Source: Akkermansiaceae bacterium
GTDB lineage: Bacteria > Verrucomicrobiota > Verrucomicrobiia > Verrucomicrobiales > Akkermansiaceae
Length of the DNA: 64,000 nt
Assembly: GCA_030725745.1 (NCBI GenBank)
Contig: JANRFH010000057.1
Coordinates: forward strand, 191,218 to 255,217
Reading direction: 5' to 3'
The first letter of the stretch is position 1. Every line of letters begins with the position of its first letter. The position numbers and the translations under genes were made by a program. Positions 51,975 through 64,000 of the stretch are shown here, one piece after another. The notes beneath the pieces were generated by a model that made no database searches, was not told the DNA's origin, and worked only from the letters and a program-made list of their open reading frames with translations.

Positions 51975-54900
51975 TTATCCTTTGTCAGGCAGAGTGCGCA
52001 GATCCAACGTAAAGGGGAAGTCAGGACTCGCATGAGGTTCCTTGATCTGCACTTTTCCACCCGTATGACCTTGGCGGAAAAAGCGTGCCAGACGGCGTGA
52101 TTCTGCCTCGAAGGAGTTCACTGGGAAATCCTCATGGCTGCGGCCACCGGGATGCGATGCATGGTAGGTGCAGCCCGCGATCGAAGCGTCATTCCAAGTA
52201 TCCACTATGTCGAAAACCAACGGAGTGTGCACAGGAATCGTCGGGTGCAGGCAGTTAGGCGGCTGCCAGGCGCGGTATCTCACGCCCGCCACGAATTCAC
52301 CGTGCGTGCCGGTGGAGTGGAGCGGGATGCGGTAGCCGTTGCAAGTTACCACATGCCTTTCGCCTGTCATGCCCTTCAACTTCACCTCCATGCGCTCCAC
52401 CGAGGAATCAACATAACGCACGGCTCCTCCTGCCGCACCTTCTTCACCGAGCACATGCCATGGCTCGATAGCGTGGCGCAACTCCAGCTCGATGCCAAAC
52501 TGATTCAGATCTCCGATTTTAGGAAAACGGAATTCGAGGTGTGGATCGAACCATGAAGGGTCGACGTCGTATCCGTGTTTACCAAGATCTGCTAGAACCT
52601 CATTAAAATCCTGCCAGATGAAATGCGGCAGCATCCAGCGGTCGTGGATCTCACTATCCCACCTCACCAGCTGCTTGGTGTAAGGCTCCTTCCAGAAACG
52701 TGAAACAAGGCCGCGCAAGACCAGATGCTGCGCAAGGCTCATACGCGAGTGCGGTGGCATCTCGAAACCGCGCATCTCCAGCAGGCCGAGACGACCCGTC
52801 GCGCTGTCAGGTGAGTAAAGTTTGTCGATACAGAATTCCGCGCGGTGCGTGTTCCCCGTCGCATCAATTAGGATATTGCGGAAAGCACGATCCACCTTCC
52901 ATGGCACCGAGTTGCCTTCGCCCTCTAGGGTGCGGAAAGCCACCTCAAGCTCGTGGATAGAGTCATTTCTACCCTCATCCATGCGCGGCGCCTGCGAGGT
53001 GGGGCCGATGAAGAGGCCAGAGAAAAGATAGCTGAGCGAAGGGTGATGATTCCAAAAAGTGATCATGCTCCGCAGCAGATCCGGCCTGCGCAGGATCGGG
53101 CTGTCGGATGGCGTTTCACCACCGATGATGATGTGGTTTCCGCCGCCTGTTCCGGTGTGGCGGCCATCGACCATGAATTTCTCTGTCACCAAGCGGCAGA
53201 GGCGAGCCTCTTCGTAGAGCACCGTGGTATTCCGAACCAAAGCATCCCAGCTCGCGGCTGGCTGGAGGTTTACTTCGATCACACCCGGATCCGGCGTCAC
53301 TTTCACAACTTCAAGACGCGGGTCGAAAGAAGGCGGCGTGCCTTCAAGAATCACCGGCATCGCCAATTCGCGCGCGGTCTTCTCGATGATCGCCACCATT
53401 TCTAGGAAATCCTCTGTCTCGTCTACTGGTGGAAGGAAAATGTGCAGCCTGCCGTTGCGCGGCTCCACACAGAGCGCTGAACGCGTGATCCAACCGGCGC
53501 TCTCTTGCTGGCCTGGCTCCTTGAGCAACAAGGTCTGCTCCGCCTGCTCGAGTTTTTTCCTAAGATCATCATGTGCAGTCTCGGGGAATGCAGCCGAAGC
53601 GGCAACCTGGGCATTGAAATCACGGCGCTCCGCATTTCCATCGCCGCGTATCTGCATCACCGCATCCTTCTGCGGCAGAGGTTGGTATTCCGCCGTCGGA
53701 TCCTGTGGGATTGTCCACGGGTAATCTTCCTTTTTCACCCACGGCAGGGAATCGAGCGGCAGGCGGTAGCCCATCGGCGAATCACCCGGCAGCAGGAAAA
53801 GCGTTTCATCGCGGAGAAACCACGGTCCGCTCGTCCACTTCTTCGCGCCGTCCACGGTCAGCTTTTTCAGCGGTAACACATAACCGGTGACCTTGTTCAG
53901 CCCCTCTTCGAAAATCCTCGCCAGCCTGTCGCGCTCCAGCTTGTTCTTCAGGTTCGATTTCAGCGGATCAACATTGCTCGGGAGCCTGCGCTCCTTCCAC
54001 ATGTAGTAGAAGGCGTCCTCGTAACTCTCGATGAGAAATTTTTCATCCACCCCGAAGCCACCCGCCAGCGCCTTGCTGAATTTAGCCGCCTCTTCGGGCC
54101 CGTAGCCGTAGTCTTTGGATTCATCAGCGATAAGTGAAACATCATCCCAGATCGGCTGGCCGTCCTTTCTCCAGTAGCAGCCGAGGCTCCAGCGCGGTAG
54201 CTGCTCGCCGGGATACCATTTTCCCTGACCGTAAAATAGCAACCCCCCCGGCGCGAAATGGCCGTGGAGTTTCTTGATGAGCTTGTCGGAAAGCGGGCGC
54301 TTCATCGGCCCCTGAGCAGCCGTGTTCCACTCAGCACCATCGAAGTCGTCCATGGAAATGAAGGTCGGCTCCCCGCCCATTGTTAGACGCACGTCCATCG
54401 CCTTCATGTCGGCATCGATATCGCGACCCATCGCGTCTATCTTCGCCCACTGATCTTCCGTGTAGGGCAGCGTAGTACGAGGACTCTCGTAGATGCGCCG
54501 GACGCCCATCTCGTGCTCCATTGTCGATTCGCATTTACTGGTCCCACCGGAAATCGCTGCCGCCCCAACTGGGCTTGGCGAGCAGGCGAGCGGAATGTGC
54601 CCCTCACCGGCCAGCAGTCCCGAAGTCGCATCCAGTCCGATCCAGCCTGCACCCGGCAGATAAACTTCAGTCCATGCATGAAGGTCAGTGAAATCCACCT
54701 CGGAGCCGCTAGGCCCGTCGAGGCTTTCCACATCGGCCTTGAGCTGAATCAGATAACCGGAAGCAAATCGCGCTGCCAGCCCCATACCGCGAAGCACGTT
54801 CACCAGCATCCATGCGGAGTCGCGGCAAGAACCAGAACCCTTTTCTAAAGTCTCCTCAGGCGTCTGCACGCCCGGCTCCATGCGGATCTTGTATTCCACC

Positions 54901-55364
54901 GCCTTTTGCGCAGCGGCATTCAGCTCCACGAGGACATCAATCGTCCTCCCCGTCTTCTTACGAAAATACTTGGTGCAATGCTGCATGCGCGGCCCCGCAT
55001 CAACTACCTCAAGATACGGAGCGAGTTCCTTTTCTACATCCGCATCGTATTTGAAAGGGTAAGTCTCGGCAGCCTCCTCAAGGAAGAAATCGAAGGGGTT
55101 GTGCACCGCCATCTCGACCACCAGATCCACCTCCACATCGAGCCTCTCCATCGGCTCGTTGAAAACCACGCGCCCCAGATAATTTCCCTGAGGATCCTGC
55201 TGCCAGTTGATGAAATGATCGCCGGGACCAACTTTCAGCGCGTAGGAAAGGATACGCGTTTTCGAGTGCGCAGCAGGCCTCAGGCGTATGACGTGCGGCC
55301 CGTGCTCAACAAGCCTGTCATATTCATAGGAAGTACGGTGTTTAAGAGCGACATGGATGGACAT
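51975..55364 (-). CDS. Transglutaminase-like protein with DUF2126 region
   Basis: The 1129-residue protein has an N-terminal bacterial transglutaminase-like domain. Triad Cys is in GSGSCRDSAWMLVNVLRG (about 180), His in DLHAWTEVYLPGAGWIGLD and Asp nearby. A long DUF2126 region follows (about 320-1120; MGGEPTFISMDD, GGGNHIIIGGETP, SGLFIGPTSQAPRMDEGR). No signal peptide is present, so it is probably cytoplasmic. The ATG at 55364 (MSIHVALKHRTSYEYDR) is preferred over the track start at 55412. It forms an operon with the ATP-grasp/alpha-E gene, a widely conserved pairing of unknown role. Confidence 0.85.
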   Translation of the reverse strand: MSIHVALKHRTSYEYDRLVEHGPHVIRLRPAAHSKTRILSYALKVGPGDHFINWQQDPQGNYLGRVVFNEPMERLDVEVDLVVEMAVHNPFDFFLEEAAETYPFKYDADVEKELAPYLEVVDAGPRMQHCTKYFRKKTGRTIDVLVELNAAAQKAVEYKIRMEPGVQTPEETLEKGSGSCRDSAWMLVNVLRGMGLAARFASGYLIQLKADVESLDGPSGSEVDFTDLHAWTEVYLPGAGWIGLDATSGLLAGEGHIPLACSPSPVGAAAISGGTSKCESTMEHEMGVRRIYESPRTTLPYTEDQWAKIDAMGRDIDADMKAMDVRLTMGGEPTFISMDDFDGAEWNTAAQGPMKRPLSDKLIKKLHGHFAPGGLLFYGQGKWYPGEQLPRWSLGCYWRKDGQPIWDDVSLIADESKDYGYGPEEAAKFSKALAGGFGVDEKFLIESYEDAFYYMWKERRLPSNVDPLKSNLKNKLERDRLARIFEEGLNKVTGYVLPLKKLTVDGAKKWTSGPWFLRDETLFLLPGDSPMGYRLPLDSLPWVKKEDYPWTIPQDPTAEYQPLPQKDAVMQIRGDGNAERRDFNAQVAASAAFPETAHDDLRKKLEQAEQTLLLKEPGQQESAGWITRSALCVEPRNGRLHIFLPPVDETEDFLEMVAIIEKTARELAMPVILEGTPPSFDPRLEVVKVTPDPGVIEVNLQPAASWDALVRNTTVLYEEARLCRLVTEKFMVDGRHTGTGGGNHIIIGGETPSDSPILRRPDLLRSMITFWNHHPSLSYLFSGLFIGPTSQAPRMDEGRNDSIHELEVAFRTLEGEGNSVPWKVDRAFRNILIDATGNTHRAEFCIDKLYSPDSATGRLGLLEMRGFEMPPHSRMSLAQHLVLRGLVSRFWKEPYTKQLVRWDSEIHDRWMLPHFIWQDFNEVLADLGKHGYDVDPSWFDPHLEFRFPKIGDLNQFGIELELRHAIEPWHVLGEEGAAGGAVRYVDSSVERMEVKLKGMTGERHVVTCNGYRIPLHSTGTHGEFVAGVRYRAWQPPNCLHPTIPVHTPLVFDIVDTWNDASIAGCTYHASHPGGRSHEDFPVNSFEAESRRLARFFRQGHTGGKVQIKEPHASPDFPFTLDLRTLPDKG

Positions 55365-55466
55365 ATGGGAAAGCGGGGAAAAATCGGATGGGCTGTTTCC
55401 AATAAGCACCACTCATGCCACGCACAAGCCCGGAGAAAGCCTAATCCAATGATTAATCATCGTTTT

Positions 55467-55757
55467 TCAGGCCTCGCGCGCCTGCATCTCAGCCTCTTCC
55501 TCGTGGGAGTGGATCTGGAGATTTACCTTCACACCCTCTTTATCGGCAGCCGCCTTGAGCACGCTACGGATAGCCGATGCAGTAAAACCATTACGCCCGA
55601 TAAGCATCGCGACATCCTCACGCGCCAGCACCAGTTTGAATCGCAGACTCTTGGGACCAAGAACCGCCACTTTAAGTTGAGCCTGAGCAGGATCATCGAT
55701 CAGTTTCACCGCCACAAACTGCAAAAAATTCTTCAATCTATCCGTCACCGCTTCCAT
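55467..55757 (-). CDS. KH-domain RNA-binding protein (KhpA-like)
   Basis: The 96-residue protein has a single KH fold with the GxxG loop GRNG in VAMLIGRNGFTASAIRSVL. The N-terminal helix (MEAVTDRLKNFLQFVAVKL) and short acidic tail fit KhpA-like small RNA-binding proteins. It may influence small-RNA or mRNA handling. The usual context beside rpsP is absent. The start at 55757 replaces the track start at 55787, because the extra ten residues are not KhpA-like. It lies 102 bp upstream of the transglutaminase-like gene. Confidence 0.8.
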   Translation of the reverse strand: MEAVTDRLKNFLQFVAVKLIDDPAQAQLKVAVLGPKSLRFKLVLAREDVAMLIGRNGFTASAIRSVLKAAADKEGVKVNLQIHSHEEEAEMQAREA

Positions 55758-55892
55758 GCAATGAAAGTCACCCAAGTCTGGCCTCACCGCAAGGCAGAAG
55801 GCTCGCCAATGTTCTATCTTGCCAGACTTACCGGTCAGCTAGCACTCTTTGCATGACTTCCCTCACTTCTTAAAACCCTCTCCAGCAGCTTT

Positions 55893-56840
55893 TTGAAAAC
55901 CTTCATTTTGATCCACCCATCTGGTGTATCCGCCATTGTTAGCGACCTCGGCGCCACCCTCCAGGCTCTCTCCGTCCCCGACCGCGACGGCAAACCCGCA
56001 AACATCCTCGTCGGCTGGAAAACGCGGGAACAATGGCTCACCAACGACGCCTACTTCGGCTCCACCGTAGGACGCTACGCGAACCGCATCGCCGGGGGGA
56101 AGTTCAGCATTGATGGAAATGAGTACCCCCTCCCCGTGAACAACGGCGCAAACCATCTCCACGGCGGCATCACCGGATTCGACAAAGTCGTCTGGAAAAC
56201 CGAATCCACCACCCCGGACTCCGTGAAGTTCACCTACCTATCCCACGATGGCGAGGAAGGCTACCCCGGCAACCTCAGCGTATCCGTCGAATACATCATC
56301 GGAGAAAAATCCCTCACTTGGCGCGCCACCGCACAAACCGACGCCCCCACACCCGTCAACCTCACCAACCACGCCTTTTTTAACCTCACCGGTAATCCCA
56401 CCACCGAAGTCCTCGGACACCACCTTCAGATCAACGCCGACGAATTCCTACCCTTCGACGACCACCAGATCCCCACCGGTGAGCACCGCCCCGTAGTCGG
56501 CAGCGGCTTCGATTTCACCACTCTCGCGAGCATCGGTGAAAATCTGGCAAACGCCGAACTCAGCTTCGACCACAACTACGTCCTCCGCAGCTCTGGAGAA
56601 ACCTGTCTCGCCGCAATTTCAAAAGACCCCGCATCCGGCCGCATCATGGAGCTCTACACCGACCAACCCGGCCTCCAATTTTATCTAGCCTCCCCACACG
56701 GCATTCCCAACACCGCCTTCTGCCTTGAGCCACAGAAATTCCCCGACTCACCCAACCAATCGGCCTTCCCTTCTTCCATCCTCCGTCCTGGAGAAACTTA
56801 CACCCACGAAATCATTTTCTATTTCCCCGATCCTTCCTAA
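55893..56840 (+). CDS. galM: Aldose 1-epimerase (galactose mutarotase)
   Basis: The 315-residue protein has the GalM fold motifs FGSTVGRYANRIAGGKFSI, NNGANHLHGG and VNLTNHAFFNLTG with the catalytic His. The catalytic Glu is in FCLEPQKFPDSPN. It interconverts alpha- and beta-anomers of galactose or glucose. The only open start is TTG at 55893; upstream an in-frame stop closes the frame at 55854. It lies 15 bp before the GH2 beta-galactosidase, so the pair frees and then equilibrates galactose. No export signal is visible in GalM. Confidence 0.88.
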   Translation: MKTFILIHPSGVSAIVSDLGATLQALSVPDRDGKPANILVGWKTREQWLTNDAYFGSTVGRYANRIAGGKFSIDGNEYPLPVNNGANHLHGGITGFDKVVWKTESTTPDSVKFTYLSHDGEEGYPGNLSVSVEYIIGEKSLTWRATAQTDAPTPVNLTNHAFFNLTGNPTTEVLGHHLQINADEFLPFDDHQIPTGEHRPVVGSGFDFTTLASIGENLANAELSFDHNYVLRSSGETCLAAISKDPASGRIMELYTDQPGLQFYLASPHGIPNTAFCLEPQKFPDSPNQSAFPSSILRPGETYTHEIIFYFPDPS

Positions 56841-60623
<3,783 letters not shown>

Positions 60624-60701
60624 TCCCACGCAAGGAGGGTCGGAATCCTTCCGCCCAACAACCCCAGCACCCAACCCTAGTCTTCCACCCAGCCGTCCCC
60701 C

Positions 60702-60737
60702 GGACCGCGGGACTTCAGCCCGCCCCAGTGCCAAAGC
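60702..60737 (+). repeat. REP element half copy C (degraded)
   Basis: GGACCGCGGGACTTCAGCCC and the following CGCCCCAGTGCCA match the left arm and loop start of copy A. The right arm is missing, so it cannot form the full hairpin. Confidence 0.65.
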
Positions 60738-60781
60738 CACCCAACCCAGTCTTCCCACTGATATCACTCGGCACTAGCCAC

Positions 60782-61066
60782 TCACCTCCGGAACCTCAGT
60801 TCCTCCCGCAGCACCTCCACCTCATCCAGCAGCCCCATGATCGTGCGGATCGCCGCCCAGTTCATCCGGTGCTGCTGCCGCAAGGCCTCGATATGCCGCA
60901 GCCGCATCACAGACTCCTCGTCGAAATGCCATTCATCATCCCTCCGCGTAGGGCACAACACACCCTTCCGGCAGTAGAAGATGATCTTCCTCCGCGAAGC
61001 CCCCGTCATGCGGATGACAACTTCCAACGAATGCAGTTCATGCGGATCTGGTTCCACCATTTTCAT
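60782..61066 (-). CDS. cbpM: Chaperone modulator CbpM-like protein
   Basis: The 94-residue protein has a MerR-like fold (VIRMTGASRRKIIFYCRKGV, RLRHIEALRQQHRMNWAAIR, GLLDEVEVLREEL) as in E. coli CbpM, an inhibitor of the DnaJ homologue CbpA. It begins 1 bp after the CbpA stop, which supports the role. The start at 61066 replaces the track start at 61135, whose extra 23 codons lie inside cbpA. The Met at 61060 is an alternative start. Confidence 0.75.
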   Translation of the reverse strand: MKMVEPDPHELHSLEVVIRMTGASRRKIIFYCRKGVLCPTRRDDEWHFDEESVMRLRHIEALRQQHRMNWAAIRTIMGLLDEVEVLREELRFRR

Positions 61067-61067
61067 A

Positions 61068-62036
61068 TCAATTTTCCCTTGGGTTAAATTTCGAAACATC
61101 ACGCAGCTTCTCCCACAGCTCCCGTTCTTCACCATCGACAGCAGGTGGGGTGGAAATGGAAACCTCTACGTAAAGATCCCCCGGCGCCGCCTTTTTCGGC
61201 AGGCCGTAGCCCCTCAGCCTCAGCTGATCGCCGTTACCTGTTCCCGCTGGGATTTTAAGCTGCACGGTTTTGTCTCCGGGCACTTTCAGCGAAATCGTCG
61301 TCCCCAACACCGCCTCCCACGGGGCAAGTTCAAGATCGCGGTAGAGGTCATGCCCGCTCACCCGGTAATCCGGATGCGCTGCCATCCTCACGCGCAAGAA
61401 AAGATCGCCGTCCTCACCGCCACCCACACCGGTGCCGCCATTACCCGGCACCCTCAGCCGCTGCCCCTCACCGATTCCTGCCGGGATCCTCACCTGCACC
61501 TCATCCGTCACCACCTGCCCGGTTCGAGGATCAGCCTTGCGTAGGGAAATCGTCCTCATCGATCCGGAAAACGCCTCCTCCAGCGTCACCATCAGATCGC
61601 CCTCGATGTCCTGACCACGCATTTTCCCACCCGCTCCCGGAGAACCACCACCATATCCCGCCGCTCTCCTCGCGCCGCCCCCTGAGAAATACCTCTCGAA
61701 GAAATCGCTGAAGCCCGTCCCACCGAACTCGAATTCATAACCCTCCGGCATCTGCCCACCACCCGATGTCGAATAGCCCCCTCCTTGTGGTGGCGGCGGT
61801 GCCTGACCATTCCAATTCGCGCCCAGCGCATCGTATTTCTTCCGTTTCTCCGGATCACTGAGCACCTCATACGCCTCGTTGATCTCTTTAAATTTCTCCT
61901 CAGCAGTGGATTTATCCTCAGCCACATCCGGATGGAATTTCCGCGCAAGCTTGCGAAACGCCTTCTTCACATCTGCCTGCGTGGCATCGCGCCCAACACC
62001 CAAAACCTCGTAGTAATCCCTGAACTGAACAGCCAT
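61068..62036 (-). CDS. cbpA: DnaJ-class co-chaperone CbpA-like
   Basis: The 322-residue protein has an N-terminal J domain with the HPD motif ([20 protein letters not shown]), a Gly-rich linker (about 75-135) and two C-terminal substrate-binding domains. The zinc-finger region of DnaJ (CxxCxGxG repeats) is missing, which separates CbpA from DnaJ. It activates DnaK ATPase and binds unfolded proteins. The start at 62036 ([15 protein letters not shown]) is chosen over 62072. It is transcribed with cbpM. Confidence 0.9.
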   Translation of the reverse strand: MAVQFRDYYEVLGVGRDATQADVKKAFRKLARKFHPDVAEDKSTAEEKFKEINEAYEVLSDPEKRKKYDALGANWNGQAPPPPQGGGYSTSGGGQMPEGYEFEFGGTGFSDFFERYFSGGGARRAAGYGGGSPGAGGKMRGQDIEGDLMVTLEEAFSGSMRTISLRKADPRTGQVVTDEVQVRIPAGIGEGQRLRVPGNGGTGVGGGEDGDLFLRVRMAAHPDYRVSGHDLYRDLELAPWEAVLGTTISLKVPGDKTVQLKIPAGTGNGDQLRLRGYGLPKKAAPGDLYVEVSISTPPAVDGEERELWEKLRDVSKFNPREN

Positions 62037-62146
62037 AACAGAAATGATCTCCCGATAACCATGGCACACCACCCACCTTTGTCCATGATTCGCTATCCGG
62101 ATCTTGTGCTTGGCACTACCCGTTTCTACCTCTAATTCCTCGGGTC

Positions 62147-62917
62147 ATGTCAAATTCCCTCTCCCCTTTCCGCATAGATGGTCGCGTCGCCTGGGTCACC
62201 GGATCCGGCCGTGGTCTCGGTCGCGTCATCGCGGAAACTCTCGCCCAAGCTGGTGCGCGCACAGTGGTGAACTGTTTCGCAAACCGCGCCCAAGGCGAAG
62301 CCGTTGTCAAAACCATCCGCGCCGCAGGAGGAACTGCCATGCTCACCGTCGGTGACGTCATGGACGAAGGGGAAATCCACCGCATGGCCGGGGAGATCGA
62401 ATCGGAATTCGGAGCCGTAGACATCATCGTCCCGAACGCCACACCCTTTCAGCCCATGAAAAATCTGGAGGACTACACATGGGAGGAACACCAGTCGATG
62501 TTAGACGCCTTCATCAAAAGCCCGTTTCTGTTAGCAAAACGCTTGTTACCCTCGATGAAAGAGCGCCAACACGGCCGCATCATCAATATCACCAGCGAGG
62601 TCTTCCACGCAGGCATGCCGGGCTTCAGCGCCTACGTCTCGGCCAAGGGCGGACAGGTCGGCTGGAGCCGCTCGATGGCCAACGAACTCGCGCCTCATGG
62701 CATCACCGTCAATTCCGTCGCCCCGGGCTGGATCCCCGTAGAGCGCCATGAAAATGTCCCGGAGGAAGACAAGGCCGGCTACCTCGCGACAGTTCCGGTC
62801 GGGCGTTGGGGCACTCCGTCCGATATCGCCAATACCGTGCTATTTTTCGCATCAGAAGAAGCCTCCTTCCTCACCGGCCAGACTCTTGTCGTCAATGGAG
62901 GGCGAACCGTTTCCTAG
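62147..62917 (+). CDS. Short-chain dehydrogenase/reductase
   Basis: The 256-residue classical SDR has the cofactor motif VTGSGRGLGRVIAETLAQAGA, catalytic Ser in NITSEVFHAG, YVSAK (Tyr and Lys) and the NSVAPGWI motif. It probably oxidises or reduces a sugar or alcohol with NAD(P). The gene sits beside a sugar-type regulator on the opposite strand (6 bp between 3' ends). The substrate is unknown. Confidence 0.9.
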   Translation: MSNSLSPFRIDGRVAWVTGSGRGLGRVIAETLAQAGARTVVNCFANRAQGEAVVKTIRAAGGTAMLTVGDVMDEGEIHRMAGEIESEFGAVDIIVPNATPFQPMKNLEDYTWEEHQSMLDAFIKSPFLLAKRLLPSMKERQHGRIINITSEVFHAGMPGFSAYVSAKGGQVGWSRSMANELAPHGITVNSVAPGWIPVERHENVPEEDKAGYLATVPVGRWGTPSDIANTVLFFASEEASFLTGQTLVVNGGRTVS

Positions 62918-62923
62918 CATATC

Positions 62924-64000
62924 TCACCTCTTGTTCGCCTGTTTCCAGCGTAGCGGGGAATCCCCCTCCACACGCTGAAATGCACGCTGAAAAGTTCGGA
63001 GAGAGGGAAACCCGCAGGCCTCCGCGACTTCCTCAATATTCAACCCATCCTGAGTCAGCAAATCCTTTGCCCGCCGTAGCCGAATCCGCAACAGACATGC
63101 CATCGGCGTAGTCCTAAGGTCTTTCTTGAAATCGCGATATAGTAACCTTAGCGAAACTCCGCAGTAGTCCGCTACAGCACTGGCATCCAGAGCAGGATCC
63201 CGTTGCTGATCCTCCATGCGGGCAATTGCCCTTTTGACGAGATCCATACTCGCGGCAACTGAATTGGTGCTCTCCCGGGCAATCAATCCGGACGGTGGGA
63301 GAACAAGTGTTTGGGGTTCTCTCTTTTTCTCAGACATCTCCCGACCAAGCATGGCTGCCGCCTGATAGGCCATTTCTTCAACCGGAAGGTCAATACTGGT
63401 AATAGGAACCATGCCGAACTCACAGATAAAACCGATGTTGCCACAACCCACCACTGCAAGATCTTGCGGAACCTGCCACCCTGCATCGGTGGCAGCATCA
63501 ATCACCCGCGCAGCGAGCAGATCATCTTCCGCAAAGAGACCGAGCGGTCTGGGCAGGTGTGCCAATTTCTTGCGCAACCATTGACCCGAGCCACGGCCGT
63601 GTTCCTCTAAAATTTCCCAGTCGACGCACTCGTGACCTGCTTTTTTCAGTTCATCCTGGAATCCCGCAAGACGGCGCATCGCATGAGTGTTGCGGGAGTA
63701 TCGGAATGCCGCAAAGTGTTTGTGATCCTGATCCAGCAAATGCTTGGCCGCCATACGCCCGATCTCATATTCATCACACTCGACTTTCGAAACTCCAAGA
63801 TTGAGGTCATCACAACCATGCAGAACCGTCGGAATCTGCTGAGAAGTTTCACGGACAAATTCCGCCAGATCGGGACGAAAAACATTGGTGGTCAGCAGGC
63901 CGTGCGCTTTCCAGGCGGTTGGCACCGCGCCATGAAACACCGAAAATGCGTTCAGAACCCAATCGGCCTCACGGGCGTATCGCGAAAACCCAGCTAGGAT
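62924..64000 (-). CDS. XylR-type transcription regulator (partial, 5' end outside window)
   Basis: The frame stays open past the track start at 63940 to the window end (ILAGFSRYAREADWVLNAFS precedes it). The visible product has 358 residues. The N-terminal periplasmic-binding-like ligand domain (LacI/XylR type; GMVPITSIDLPVEEMAYQAA) is followed by a C-terminal AraC-type HTH (LDASAVADYCGVSLRLLYRDF, LNIEEVAEACGFPSLRTFQRAF). This is the XylR layout. It probably senses a sugar and controls nearby catabolic genes; the target is unknown. The true start lies outside. Confidence 0.88.
   Translation of the reverse strand: MLAGFSRYAREADWVLNAFSVFHGAVPTAWKAHGLLTTNVFRPDLAEFVRETSQQIPTVLHGCDDLNLGVSKVECDEYEIGRMAAKHLLDQDHKHFAAFRYSRNTHAMRRLAGFQDELKKAGHECVDWEILEEHGRGSGQWLRKKLAHLPRPLGLFAEDDLLAARVIDAATDAGWQVPQDLAVVGCGNIGFICEFGMVPITSIDLPVEEMAYQAAAMLGREMSEKKREPQTLVLPPSGLIARESTNSVAASMDLVKRAIARMEDQQRDPALDASAVADYCGVSLRLLYRDFKKDLRTTPMACLLRIRLRRAKDLLTQDGLNIEEVAEACGFPSLRTFQRAFQRVEGDSPLRWKQANKR

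Overview
The window reads as a chromosome segment of a heterotrophic member of the Verrucomicrobiota, probably in the Akkermansia/Luteolibacter/Haloferula neighbourhood. The grounds are four large beta-strand-repeat proteins with VPEP-type C-terminal sorting signals, a secretin of the Akkermansia Amuc_1098 type, the long form of IspG, a secreted glycosidase set, a PVC-style cytochrome c dehydrogenase, and weak use of Shine-Dalgarno sites. Nothing points to a plasmid or prophage. Family names come from recognising motifs by eye; no search was run.

Layout. 1-188: the end of murG. 292-2223: a secreted dehydrogenase fused to cytochrome c. 2239-9632 (minus strand): a five-gene ABC export operon (adaptor, ATPase, two FtsX-like permeases, lipoprotein), a Cys-rich secreted protein, a lipoamide-dehydrogenase-like flavoprotein and a c-type cytochrome lipoprotein. 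9786-14536: acnB, a REP element beside a truncated REP-associated transposase, and a Sel1-repeat protein. 14843-26903: four PEP-CTERM proteins in tandem on the minus strand, each with a near-identical terminator hairpin and a matching promoter. 27135-30036: a second, inverted REP and a NarL-type two-component system. 30123-33761: a GH1 enzyme carrying a solute-binding-protein module, and a cysteine-peptidase-like protein. 33767-37777: a secretin and an AsmA-like partner.

38076-49396 is mostly core: ribF-truB-nrnA, a cystathionine gamma-synthase-like enzyme, a TraB/PrgY-like protein, ispG-clpS-DUF2017, xerC/D and ftsK. 49492-55757: a circularly permuted ATP-grasp/alpha-E protein, a DUF2126 transglutaminase-like protein and a KH-domain protein. 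55893-60623: galM and a LamG-containing GH2 beta-galactosidase. 60782-62036: cbpM and cbpA. 62147-64000: an SDR oxidoreductase and a XylR-type regulator cut by the window end.

The most novel signal is the PEP-CTERM cluster. All four paralogues have a -35-like and a -10-like box exactly 16 bp apart, and the -35 box overlaps a palindrome (CACCTCAC-N8-GTGAGGTG, perfect in one copy, decayed in the others). With the shared terminator and a 279-bp identical tract between two of the genes, this suggests one co-regulated surface-protein family that has spread as complete promoter-gene-terminator cassettes. A two-component system with a carbohydrate-binding-like sensor lies directly upstream. The second notable item is the GH1 protein, whose inserted solute-binding-like module appears circularly permuted.
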